Assembly: GCF_963674635.1 (NCBI RefSeq)
Contig: NZ_OY771475.1
Location: 496,001 to 560,000, forward strand
Reading direction: 5' to 3'
DNA: 64,000 nt
Origin: Breoghania sp.
GTDB taxonomy: Bacteria > Pseudomonadota > Alphaproteobacteria > Rhizobiales > Stappiaceae
Below, in pieces: positions 17,003 to 24,802 of this stretch. A program made the position numbers and the translations under genes. Position 1 is the first letter of the stretch. Each line of letters begins with the position of its first letter. The notes beneath the pieces are model-generated. The model made no database searches. It saw nothing but the letters and a program-made list of their open reading frames with translations, and was not told the origin of the DNA.

Positions 17003-18349
17003 TCAGACTATGGTGAGCGCTTCGATCAACAGGATGACGAGGAGGCCCATCACCGAGACGAAGGTGGACATCAGCGTCCAGGTTGCGAAGGTTTCCTTCA
17101 TCGAGAGGCCGAAGAATTCCTTGTACATCCAGAAGCCGGCATCGTTGACGTGCGAGCAGATAGCGCTTCCGGCGCCGGTTGCCAGTGTGACAAGCGCCAG
17201 ATCCGCCGGTGTTTGCGCCAGAACCGGGATGACAAGGCCTGCGGTGGAGATTGCCGCGACTGTGGCGGATCCCAGCGAGATGCGCAGGATGGCGGCCACA
17301 ACCCAGGCGAACAGCACGGGGGAGGCATGGCTTCCCTGAAACAGCTGGGCGATATAGTCGCCAACGCCGCCGACGATCAGCACCTGCTTGAAGGCGCCGC
17401 CGCCGCCGATGATCAGCAGCATCATGCCGATGTGGTTGGCGGCCGAAGCGCAGGACCCCATGATCTTCTCGACCGGGATATTGCGGTTCACGCCCATGGT
17501 GAAGAAGGCGAAGATCAGGGAGAGGACCATGGCGACGGAGGCATCGCCGACCACGTCGATGATGGTGAAGAACTGGCTGTCGCCGGGGGCTCCGTGGGCA
17601 ATGGTGACGATGGTCGATGCGGCCATGAGGATGACCGGGAGCATGGCGGTTAGCACGGAGATGCCGAAACCGGGGGTCTCCTCAAGCTTGAAGTCGGTGG
17701 AGGCGCTCGCCCCCTCAGGCAGTTCGAACTTGGCGTAGGCGTCCGGGATCAGGCGCATGGCAAGGCGGTTGAAGACGGGGCCGCAAACGATCACGGTTGG
17801 GATCGCGATAATGATGCCATAGAGCAGCACCTTGCCGATATCGGCGCCGTATTCGCCTGCGATGACGGTCGGGCCGGGGTGCGGCGGCAGAAAACAATGG
17901 GTGGCAAGCAGGGCCGCGACCATCGGCACACCGAGCCGCAGCAGGGAGATCCGCATCTCCTTGGCCATCGTGTAGACCAGCGGGACCAGCAGAACGAGAC
18001 CCACCTCGAAGAAGAGTGCGACGCCGACGATGAAGGAGGCGACGATGACGGCCCATTCGACGCGCTTTTCGCCAAATCTCTCGATCAATGTCAGGGCGAT
18101 GCGGTGGGCGCCGCCGGCATCGGCAAGAAGCCGCCCCAGCATGGCTCCGATACCGAAGATCAGCGCGATGTGGCCGAGGGTGCCGCCCAAGCCCTTCTCG
18201 ATGGCTTTGACCACCTCCTCCAGGGGGACGCCAAGCGCGACGGCGACGCCGAAGGACACCAGCATGAGGGCCACGAAGGTGTTCAACTTCAGGCGCATGA
18301 TCAGCATCAGCAGTACAGCGATGCCGATTGCGACGATAAAGAGTGGCAT
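17003..18349 (-). CDS. GntP family gluconate/sugar-acid:H+ symporter
   Basis: This 448-residue inner-membrane permease has about 12 hydrophobic helices and GntP-family marks: an FEVGLVLLVPLVY helix, the THCFLPPHPGPTVIA loop, and SHVNDAGFWMYKEFFGLS near the C-terminus. Family members import gluconate, idonate, fructuronate and related acids with protons. The ATG at 18349 is preceded by GGAGAG at 6 bases. It is the third gene after the aldolase and the YjhG-type dehydratase, matching E. coli yjhF beside yjhG and yjhH. A pentonate such as D-xylonate is therefore a likely substrate, but this is inferred from context only. Confidence 0.95.
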   Translation of the reverse strand: MPLFIVAIGIAVLLMLIMRLKLNTFVALMLVSFGVAVALGVPLEEVVKAIEKGLGGTLGHIALIFGIGAMLGRLLADAGGAHRIALTLIERFGEKRVEWAVIVASFIVGVALFFEVGLVLLVPLVYTMAKEMRISLLRLGVPMVAALLATHCFLPPHPGPTVIAGEYGADIGKVLLYGIIIAIPTVIVCGPVFNRLAMRLIPDAYAKFELPEGASASTDFKLEETPGFGISVLTAMLPVILMAASTIVTIAHGAPGDSQFFTIIDVVGDASVAMVLSLIFAFFTMGVNRNIPVEKIMGSCASAANHIGMMLLIIGGGGAFKQVLIVGGVGDYIAQLFQGSHASPVLFAWVVAAILRISLGSATVAAISTAGLVIPVLAQTPADLALVTLATGAGSAICSHVNDAGFWMYKEFFGLSMKETFATWTLMSTFVSVMGLLVILLIEALTIV

Positions 18350-18394
18350 GAAAACTCTCCTCGATTTTCCCACCCGTTTTCAGCAGCCGGGCGG

Positions 18395-18457
18395 ATGCAC
18401 CTCTCCCGTTGCCGCTCTTGCAAGCGGCTTCATTCCTCAACCAGGGAGAGGGTGCAT
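18395..18457. promoter_or_regulatory. Nested hairpin between yjhG and the GntP gene
   Basis: ATGCACCTCTCCC (18395-18407) pairs with GGGAGAGGGTGCAT (18444-18457), with one bulged G. It encloses a second perfect hairpin GCCGCT/AGCGGC (18411-18428). The element sits in a 200-base intercistronic gap and may be an attenuator, an mRNA processing site or a REP-like repeat that lowers permease expression relative to yjhG. Confidence 0.55.
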
Positions 18458-18549
18458 GTGCGTTGCCAGGAGCCGGCGGCCCATCCTGTGTCGGGTCGCC
18501 CGCGATATGCCGTGGGGCTCGGGCGGCGTCTTGCGCCGCCCGTCCAGCT

Positions 18550-20523
18550 CTACTGTGCTTCCTGCAAGGCTTTCATGCCGGCTTGAAGCGTCTTCACGAT
18601 GCGATCCGCGTCATAGACGCAGCCCCGCCAGGTTCCCCCCGAAGCGGCCTGCAGCGCGGCCCACAGACGGGTATCGTCCGGCAGCTTGGGCGCGGGCGCG
18701 AGTTCCGGGTGGGTTTCGCGGGCGGCGAGGATCCGGGCGCCTTCCTGCGCGCTGACCTCCTTGTCCTCGGTGCCCAGGAAGTTGACCGAGCCTTCCAGCT
18801 TGCGGCAATCGACGACGATCTCGATGATGTCGCCGTCCCTGAGCTTGCCGATCGGGCCGCCTGCGAGCGCCTCCGGTCCGACATGCCCGATGCAGGCGCC
18901 GGTGGAAACGCCGGAGAACCGCGCGTCGGTGATCAGCGAGACGTGTTTGCCCCAGGAGACGTGCTTGAGCGAGGAGGTCAGCTGGTAGGTCTCCTCCATG
19001 CCGGTGCCCGAAGGCCCGCCTCCCATCACCACCATGATGTCTCCGGCTTCGATCTGGCCGGACTTGATGGCCTTGATCGCCGTCGCTTCGGCTGCGAAGA
19101 CCTTGGCCTTGGCCTTGTGATGGTAGATGCCGTTCTCATCGATCTTGGAGGCATCGATGGCGGTCGACTTGATGACCGAACCTTCCGGGGCGATGTTGCC
19201 GAGCGGGAAGGTGATGGTGGAGGTGAGGCCGCGTTTTGCAGCCAGTTCCGGCGACATGATGACGTCGTCGGGTTCCACATTGTCGAGCTTCACCAGGAGT
19301 TGGCGGAACTTCGTGCGGCGCTGCGAGGTCTCCCACCAATCGAGGTTTTCCTTGAGCGTCATGCCCGTGACGGTCAGCACGTCCTCGTTGAGCAGGCCGA
19401 GCTTGCGCAAGTGAAGCATCACTTCCGGCACACCACCGGCCATGAACGCACGCACGGTCGGATGATAGACCGGGCCGTTAGGAATGACCGACACCAGACG
19501 CGGCACCAGCCGGTTAACCCGCGTCCACTCGTTGACGTCCGGCATGGCGCAACCGGCTGCATGGGCGATGGCGGGAAGGTGAAGGAGGAGGTTGGTCGAT
19601 CCGCCGAAGGCGGCGTGGACCACCATGGCATTCTCGATGGCCTTGTCGGTCAGGATATCCTTGGTGGTGATACCCTTTTCATCAAGCGCAATCGCGGCGC
19701 GCGTGGAGGCGCGGGCCACCTCGTACCAGACCGCCTCGCCGGAGGGCGAGAGCGCGGAGTGGGGCAGGGCGAGGCCCAGTCCTTCGGCCACAACCTGCGA
19801 GGTGCCGGCGGTTCCCAGGAACTGGCAGCCGCCGCCAGCCGAAGCGCAGGCCTTGCAGCCTAGCCAGGAAGCTTCCTCCAACGACAGCTCGCCCGCGGCA
19901 AACCGTGCGCCGATGGTCTGCACCTTGCCCGCATCGTCGCCCTTTGTCGGCGCCAGCGTCGCGCCGCCGGGGACGATGATCGTGGATTGGTCATGCATGG
20001 ATGCAAGGGCCATCATCAGGCCCGGGAGCCCCTTGTCGCAGGTCGCCACGCCGACAATGGCGGTGCAGTTCGGCAGGGAGCGGAGGAGGCGGCGGAAGAC
20101 AATGGCGGCATCGTTGCGATAGGGCAGGCTGTCGAACATGCCCTCGGTGCCTTGTGTGCGACCATCGCAGGGGTCGGAGACGAAGGAGGCATAGGGGAGC
20201 CGGTTGCATTCGTCTGCGACCCGGGCAGCCTCGGCCATCAGGGCCTCGATCTCGTAATGTCCGGTGTGCAACCCCAGTGCGAGGGGCTTGCCGTCAGGCT
20301 GTCGGATACCTCCCGTGGTCCCGATCAGCATGACTTCCTTGCGCAGAAGTTGGGCCGGATCCCAGCCCATGCCGGCATTCAGCGTCATGCCGAATATATC
20401 GCCGGAAGGGCGGTTGATCAGGATCTCTGGTGTGAGCGGGAGGGTTCCCTCAGGCCCCGCTGCGTTGGTCGTTACATCGTAGATATCGGCATGTGTTTCA
20501 TCGTAGAGAGTGTCAAGTGACAT
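18550..20523 (-). CDS. yjhG: YjhG/YagF family sugar-acid dehydratase (D-xylonate type)
   Basis: This 657-residue protein belongs to the IlvD/Edd iron-sulfur dehydratase superfamily, in the YjhG/YagF branch (E. coli proteins about 655 residues). Those enzymes dehydrate D-xylonate to 2-keto-3-deoxy-D-pentonate. Probable cluster ligands are Cys119 (SDPCDGRTQG), Cys162 (VATCDKGLPG) and Cys233 (GGGCQFLGTAG). The ATG at 20523 is chosen over the TTG two codons earlier because GAGGAGG lies just upstream. It is 57 bases downstream of the aldolase gene and upstream of the permease, making a complete acid uptake, dehydration and aldol cleavage set. Gluconate or galactonate specificity cannot be excluded. 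Confidence 0.94.
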   Translation of the reverse strand: MSLDTLYDETHADIYDVTTNAAGPEGTLPLTPEILINRPSGDIFGMTLNAGMGWDPAQLLRKEVMLIGTTGGIRQPDGKPLALGLHTGHYEIEALMAEAARVADECNRLPYASFVSDPCDGRTQGTEGMFDSLPYRNDAAIVFRRLLRSLPNCTAIVGVATCDKGLPGLMMALASMHDQSTIIVPGGATLAPTKGDDAGKVQTIGARFAAGELSLEEASWLGCKACASAGGGCQFLGTAGTSQVVAEGLGLALPHSALSPSGEAVWYEVARASTRAAIALDEKGITTKDILTDKAIENAMVVHAAFGGSTNLLLHLPAIAHAAGCAMPDVNEWTRVNRLVPRLVSVIPNGPVYHPTVRAFMAGGVPEVMLHLRKLGLLNEDVLTVTGMTLKENLDWWETSQRRTKFRQLLVKLDNVEPDDVIMSPELAAKRGLTSTITFPLGNIAPEGSVIKSTAIDASKIDENGIYHHKAKAKVFAAEATAIKAIKSGQIEAGDIMVVMGGGPSGTGMEETYQLTSSLKHVSWGKHVSLITDARFSGVSTGACIGHVGPEALAGGPIGKLRDGDIIEIVVDCRKLEGSVNFLGTEDKEVSAQEGARILAARETHPELAPAPKLPDDTRLWAALQAASGGTWRGCVYDADRIVKTLQAGMKALQEAQ

Positions 20524-20580
20524 CTCCAACCTCCTCTCTTCAGGTATTTGTTGAAGCGGCGGGCCTCCCCGCCCGGCAGG

Positions 20581-21489
20581 TCAGATCAGGCCCGCGCTTT
20601 TGAGGATCGCTTTGACTTGCTCCTTCTTGGGGTCGGAAAGGGGACTGGTGGGGGGCAGGCACCAGGTCGAGATGTCCTGCCCGGTCTGGACCATCGCTTC
20701 CTTCACGGCGTTCACGAAGGGGGTGTCCAGGGTGTAGATGAGCGGCAGCTTGAGCAGCTGGCGATTGAGTTGGACCATCTTCTCCAGATCGCCCTCGCAG
20801 AAAGCCTTGTAGATGCCGACGGAGAGCTGCGGTGCGAAGTTGACACTGGCGCTGATTGCGCCGTCGCCCCCCAGCAGAAGGGTGTTCACGAGGTGGTCGT
20901 CGTAGCCGCAGAGGACGGAGAAGTGCGGGTGCGCGCCCTTGATCACCTGGATCATGCTGCGCAGGTGGCCGACGGAATCGATCGTGTCCTTGACCCCGGC
21001 AATGTTGGGATGGACGTCGACAAGCGACTTGATGAACTCAGGCGTCAGATTCTGCCCGGTGAGGTCGGGGAAGTTGTAGATCAGAACCGGGATGGAAACC
21101 GCGTCGGCGATCTGCCCGAAATAGGCACGCAGGTTTGCCTCGGTGATCTTCCAGTAATAGGGATTGATGGCGACGACGGCATCGGCGCCCACGTCTTCGG
21201 CATGACGGCTGAGCTCGATGGCTGCGCGCATGTTGGTGTGGCCGGTGCCGATCAGAACCGGCACCCGGTGCCCCACTGCCTCCACGGCGAATGCGGCGAA
21301 TTCCCGGCGCTCGGCCTCGGTCATCTGGGAGAATTCTCCGCCCGTTCCCAGGAAAAAGAGCCCATTGACGCCTTGCTCGATGAGCATGTCGATCAGCGTC
21401 TGCATGCCGACCCGGTCGATTGCTCCATCCGAGGTGAACAGGGTTGAGACGGGTGGGATGATGCCCGCGAACTTCGTGCTGTCTGCCAT
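20581..21489 (-). CDS. yjhH: YjhH/YagE family 2-keto-3-deoxy acid aldolase
   Basis: This 302-residue member of the DapA/NAL class I aldolase family has the same length as E. coli YagE and about that of YjhH, which cleave 2-keto-3-deoxy-gluconate or -pentonate to pyruvate and an aldehyde. The Schiff-base lysine is Lys167 (AGVKDTID), the catalytic tyrosine Tyr138 (LIYNFPD) and the GTGGEFS loop is at 48-54. GGAGAG lies 5 bases before the ATG. It is the first gene of the leftward operon, divergent from an IclR regulator, with a strong palindrome 62 bases upstream. True DapA is encoded separately at 49461-50339, supporting a catabolic role here. Confidence 0.94.
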   Translation of the reverse strand: MADSTKFAGIIPPVSTLFTSDGAIDRVGMQTLIDMLIEQGVNGLFFLGTGGEFSQMTEAERREFAAFAVEAVGHRVPVLIGTGHTNMRAAIELSRHAEDVGADAVVAINPYYWKITEANLRAYFGQIADAVSIPVLIYNFPDLTGQNLTPEFIKSLVDVHPNIAGVKDTIDSVGHLRSMIQVIKGAHPHFSVLCGYDDHLVNTLLLGGDGAISASVNFAPQLSVGIYKAFCEGDLEKMVQLNRQLLKLPLIYTLDTPFVNAVKEAMVQTGQDISTWCLPPTSPLSDPKKEQVKAILKSAGLI

Positions 21490-22035
21490 TTTCTCTCCGA
21501 CGGTATCGTCCAGGTGTTTTGCCGCGAGGCGGCAGGACCATGTTTCCTTATCGTTTTATATTGTAAAACGAATGACTATATTATAGATCATGCCGGCTAC
21601 CCTTCGTCGAGCCCCGCGCCATGGGCAGTTTGTCGCGGCGGCAGGAGACGCCATGCGGCAGCCGATCGGATGTCGGGGAAACCGAGCCCATGCGGGGCTT
21701 GGCCGAAGCGTGAAAGGTCCAAACGGGGCAGAAACCCGGCCTCTGGAGAGAGGACTTGCCAAGCAATCTGGCGTTCGTTTCCGCGTCGTTTGTGCTCGGG
21801 CGGACATATACTTGGGCGTGGCAGGACAATTGAACCGCTCTGAGCGGGCGGGCTATGATCGCCGGGACGTTCCGCTTCGCGCCTACCTTTCGATCTGACG
21901 ATCCGTATTTCATGTCGGCTGCACGAGGGCACATGCCGGTCGCTCGTGAGGCCGGAAAATGCCGTGAACACTCATCAACCAATGCGGATCGCCGGTCCAT
22001 GTGACGCCGGTCGCTCCGGGACCCGAAAACAAGCA
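21490..22035. other. Divergent promoter region of the sugar-acid operon
   Basis: 546 bases between the aldolase gene and the IclR regulator. It holds the 21-bp palindrome at 21551-21571 with AT-rich flanks (CTATATTATAG follows). No gene is supported, although a start upstream of 22036 for the regulator is possible. Confidence 0.6.
21551..21571. promoter_or_regulatory. Candidate IclR-family operator
   Basis: TCGTTTTA and TAAAACGA form perfect 8-bp arms around a TATTG spacer, 62 bases upstream of the yjhH start. Its AT-rich dyad with a short spacer resembles KdgR-type operators of the IclR family. Its place beside the divergent IclR gene makes it the best candidate binding site for that regulator. 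Confidence 0.7.
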
Positions 22036-22797
22036 ATGCCGATCATCCAATCCGTGCAGCGGGCGCTGCAAATCCTCGAATTGTTCGACGAACACAAGAC
22101 CGAGCTGAGGATCTCCGAAATCAGCACTGCGACCGGTCTGCACAAGAGCACGTTGCATTCGCTGCTGAAGACCTTGCAGGCGGCTGGCTACATCGACCAG
22201 AACGCGGAGAATGGGCGCTACCGCCTCGGGCTCAAGCTCATCGAGCGGGGATCGCTGGTGGTCAACTCCATCGATCTGCGCAAGCGGGCCAATCCGATGC
22301 TTGTCGATTTGTCGCGTGAGACCGGGCAGACCGCACACCTTGGCATTCTGGAAGGTTGTCACGGCGTCTATATCGACAAGGTGGAGGGGCCGGGGGTGCT
22401 GATCGCCTATTCCCGTATCGGGCGGCAGTTGCCCATCCATTGCACGGCAATCGGCAAGTCTCTGCTTTCCGGGATGGATCGCAACAAGGTGAGGGAGCTT
22501 CTGAAGGACTACGTGTTCGAGCCGTTTACCGAGCGTACCATCGTCACCATGGAGGCGTTCGTCGCTGAATTGGACAAGGTGGCGCAAGAAGGGGCCGCCT
22601 GTGACGACGAGGAACACACAATGGGGGTGCGATGCGTTGGCGCGCCGGTCTTCGATCACACCGGGAAGGTGGTGGCGGCTGTGTCCATTTCCACGCTGAC
22701 GAGCGTGACGCCAGCTGCAGAAACGAAGATCTATACGGACGCCGTGCGGAAAACCGCCGCCACCATATCGAAGGCTCTCGGCTTCAAGGGCGTTTGA
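22036..22797 (+). CDS. IclR family transcriptional regulator of the sugar-acid operon
   Basis: This 253-residue regulator has an N-terminal winged helix-turn-helix (about 5-65, with ISEISTATGLHKSTLHSLLKTL). A C-terminal GAF-like effector domain follows (ETGQTAHLGILEG, HCTAIGKSLLSG, GAPVFDHTGKVVAAVSIS). Proteins of this type usually repress sugar-acid genes and are released by a pathway intermediate, probably the 2-keto-3-deoxy acid here. It is transcribed away from the aldolase, as E. coli yjhI accompanies yjhHGF. The ATG at 22036 gives the usual family N-terminus (MPIIQSVQRAL); an ATG at 21982 is an alternative. Confidence 0.94.
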   Translation: MPIIQSVQRALQILELFDEHKTELRISEISTATGLHKSTLHSLLKTLQAAGYIDQNAENGRYRLGLKLIERGSLVVNSIDLRKRANPMLVDLSRETGQTAHLGILEGCHGVYIDKVEGPGVLIAYSRIGRQLPIHCTAIGKSLLSGMDRNKVRELLKDYVFEPFTERTIVTMEAFVAELDKVAQEGAACDDEEHTMGVRCVGAPVFDHTGKVVAAVSISTLTSVTPAAETKIYTDAVRKTAATISKALGFKGV

Positions 22798-22908
22798 ATG
22801 TCCTGAGGCGCCATTGCCGGATCCCGCGCGACAGATTGGCAGCGCAGTCCGGGGGGAGCCTCTGGCGCGCTTGCGGGCAATGACAGCGTTGAGCCGGGCG
22901 CGCCGTGA

Positions 22909-22979
22909 AACAGGCCGTTCCCGGCTTCTGGCACCGCAAATACCGGGTTTTCCGCAGATGCGGGATTGAACGGCCTGTT
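22909..22979. terminator. Bidirectional hairpin between convergent genes
   Basis: AACAGGCCGTTC (22909-22920) and GAACGGCCTGTT (22968-22979) are perfect 12-bp arms, with a further CCCGG/CCGGG pairing inside. It lies between the converging IclR and PPOX-family genes and probably ends both transcripts. Confidence 0.65.
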
Positions 22980-22993
22980 CCGGCAGGGGGCGC

Positions 22994-23605
22994 TCAATAT
23001 CGCTGCCTGTTCAGCTCAGCCTCCAGTTTCGCGATCCGGGCGTCGCGATCGGCAATCGCTGCGGCAACACGGCTTGCGTCGAAGCGCACCGGTATGTGCT
23101 GCGGGCAGTTCACGTCCCAGGTTTCGATGGAAAAGACGATGGCCCGCTCCGCGCGGCCCTTTCCGTCCTCCACGCGCAGCCGCTCCATGAGATCGGGCGC
23201 GTTCTCATGGACCGCAGCGGTCCCCCAGAGCTTCACTCGCCGCGCCTGTTCGTAATCGATCAGAAACAGGAAGGCCTGCGGGTTTTCCGAAAGGTTGCCA
23301 AGGGTGATGTATTGCCGGTTGCCCGCCAGATCGGCAAAGCCGATCCGGCTCTCGTCGAGAACCTTCAAGAAACCCGCCGGGCCGCCGCGGTGCTGGATAT
23401 AGGGTTGGCCGTCCGCGCTCGCGGTGCCGAGAAAAACGCTTGTCTGGGCACCGATGAACTGGGCCAGATCCGGCGTGATCCGGTTCTGCCAGGGGCGACG
23501 CTCTTCCATACGCGCATACATTTCCCGCGATCCCTTGGCTGTCTGGATCGCCTTGACCGCGGCGGAGAAGGCAACGTCGCTGGGGGTGCTGCGTGCTTGC
23601 GCCAT
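22994..23605 (-). CDS. Pyridoxamine 5'-phosphate oxidase family flavoprotein
   Basis: This 203-residue protein has the PNPOx-like split-barrel fold that binds FMN or related cofactors: a VFLGTASADGQPYIQHRGGPAGF strand pair, an ITLGNLSENPQAFLFLIDY core and a final coiled-coil-like helix (RVAAAIADRDARIAKLEAEL). Such proteins reduce or scavenge small electrophiles; the substrate is unknown. The ATG at 23605 follows the previous stop by 2 bases, so the gene is tightly coupled. It is the third gene of the operon with the AhpD-like and NTF2-like genes, facing a LysR regulator. Confidence 0.9.
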   Translation of the reverse strand: MAQARSTPSDVAFSAAVKAIQTAKGSREMYARMEERRPWQNRITPDLAQFIGAQTSVFLGTASADGQPYIQHRGGPAGFLKVLDESRIGFADLAGNRQYITLGNLSENPQAFLFLIDYEQARRVKLWGTAAVHENAPDLMERLRVEDGKGRAERAIVFSIETWDVNCPQHIPVRFDASRVAAAIADRDARIAKLEAELNRQRY

Positions 23606-23607
23606 GG

Positions 23608-24072
23608 CTACAGCCCCAATTCGCTCAGGGAGGGGTGATCGTCGGGCCGACGACCCAGCGGCCAGCGGAACTTGCGCTGCGAGGCCTCGATGGGCAGATC
23701 GTTGATGCTGGCATGACGCTCCTCCATCAGGCCGTCGGCATCGAACTGCCAGTTCTCGTTGCCATAGGAGCGGTACCACTGGCCGGTTTCATCGCGCCAT
23801 TCATAGGCAAAGCGCACGGCGATGCGTTTGCCCTCATAGGCCCAAAGCTCCTTGATCAGGCGGTATTCCTCCTCATTGCGCCACTTGGCGGCAAGGAAGT
23901 CGACAATTTCGGCACGTCCGTTCTGGAAGGACGCGCGGTTGCGCCAGCGGCTTTGCGGGGTATAGGCGCGCGAAACCGCTTCCGGGTCGCGGCTGTTCCA
24001 GGCGTCTTCGGCCAGGCGCACCTTCTGGGCGGCGGTTTCGGCGGTGAAAGGGGGAAGAGGAGGGCGGCTCAT
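23608..24072 (-). CDS. DUF1348 / NTF2-like protein
   Basis: This 154-residue protein has the cone-shaped NTF2-like (SnoaL) fold of the DUF1348 family: EDAWNSRDPEAVSRAYT, SRWRNRASF, FLAAKW, and a WYRSYGNENWQFD-to-RHASINDLPI segment, all hallmarks of that family. Members are small pocket proteins of uncertain enzymatic role. AAGGA lies 7 bases before the ATG at 24072. It sits between the AhpD-like and PPOX genes in one operon. Confidence 0.92.
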   Translation of the reverse strand: MSRPPLPPFTAETAAQKVRLAEDAWNSRDPEAVSRAYTPQSRWRNRASFQNGRAEIVDFLAAKWRNEEEYRLIKELWAYEGKRIAVRFAYEWRDETGQWYRSYGNENWQFDADGLMEERHASINDLPIEASQRKFRWPLGRRPDDHPSLSELGL

Positions 24073-24137
24073 ATCGGGATCCTTCATGGGTGATCGGCGG
24101 CGGGCGCAAGGCCCACCGCCAGGGGGCAGGGCGAGGT

Positions 24138-24686
24138 TCAGGCGGCGACGCCTTCGGCCACGGGGAAGTCGATCTCGGTCTGGGCCACTTCATTGAGGTA
24201 GTTGGTCCAGATGTTCAGCGCGACGTGCTGCACGATCTCGATGATCTGGGCATCGTCGTAACCGGCTGCGCGTACGTCACGCAGGTCGGTGTCGGAGACG
24301 TGGCCGCGGTGCTCGGCGATCTTGATCGCGAAGCCGACGGCGGCGTTGGCCTTGGCGTCGGTGGAGCGGCCCTTGCGGTTGGCCGCGATTTCTTCCGGCG
24401 ACAGCTTGGCGAGGTTCGCACCCAGATAGGTGTGGGCGGAGAGGCAGTAGCCGCAGCCGTTGAACTGGGCGATGGCCAGCGCGATCCGTTCACGGGTGGC
24501 GGCGGGCAGGCGGCCCTTGCCGAGCGCGCCGAACAGGCCGAGATAGCCTTCCAGCGCCGCCGGGCTCTGGGCGGCGAGGCGGAACAGGTTCGGGGCGCTG
24601 CCGAGCTGTTTGGTGACCTGCTCCAGAAGCGGCTGGGAGGCTTCCGGCGCGGCGGCGATCGTTGCGGGGATTTCAATGCGGGACAT
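24138..24686 (-). CDS. Carboxymuconolactone decarboxylase/AhpD-like protein
   Basis: This 182-residue all-helical protein carries the redox motif Cys78-GY-Cys81 with His85 three residues on, as in AhpD-type alkylhydroperoxidases and other carboxymuconolactone decarboxylase family members. It probably reduces organic peroxides with a thiol partner. AGGAG lies 6 bases before the ATG. It is the first gene of the operon with the DUF1348 and PPOX genes, and is transcribed away from the LysR gene 116 bases to the right, its likely regulator. Confidence 0.93.
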   Translation of the reverse strand: MSRIEIPATIAAAPEASQPLLEQVTKQLGSAPNLFRLAAQSPAALEGYLGLFGALGKGRLPAATRERIALAIAQFNGCGYCLSAHTYLGANLAKLSPEEIAANRKGRSTDAKANAAVGFAIKIAEHRGHVSDTDLRDVRAAGYDDAQIIEIVQHVALNIWTNYLNEVAQTEIDFPVAEGVAA

Positions 24687-24770
24687 AACAGTTCTCCTTG
24701 GGGTTTGTTTCGATCAATGTCTCGAATGACCTCAAGATAGGGGCTTCCAAAAATTTCATGCAGACGGTAA

Positions 24771-24794
24771 TTTTGAGAAGTAACCTCTCGAAAA
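24771..24794. promoter_or_regulatory. Possible LysR binding dyad
   Basis: An imperfect inverted repeat, TTTTGAGA (24771-24778) and TCTCGAAAA (24786-24794), lies in the divergent region, 9 bases before the LysR start. It could be an autoregulatory site; the spacing is compatible, but this rests on the dyad alone. Confidence 0.35.
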
Positions 24795-24802
24795 GTGGAA
24801 GT

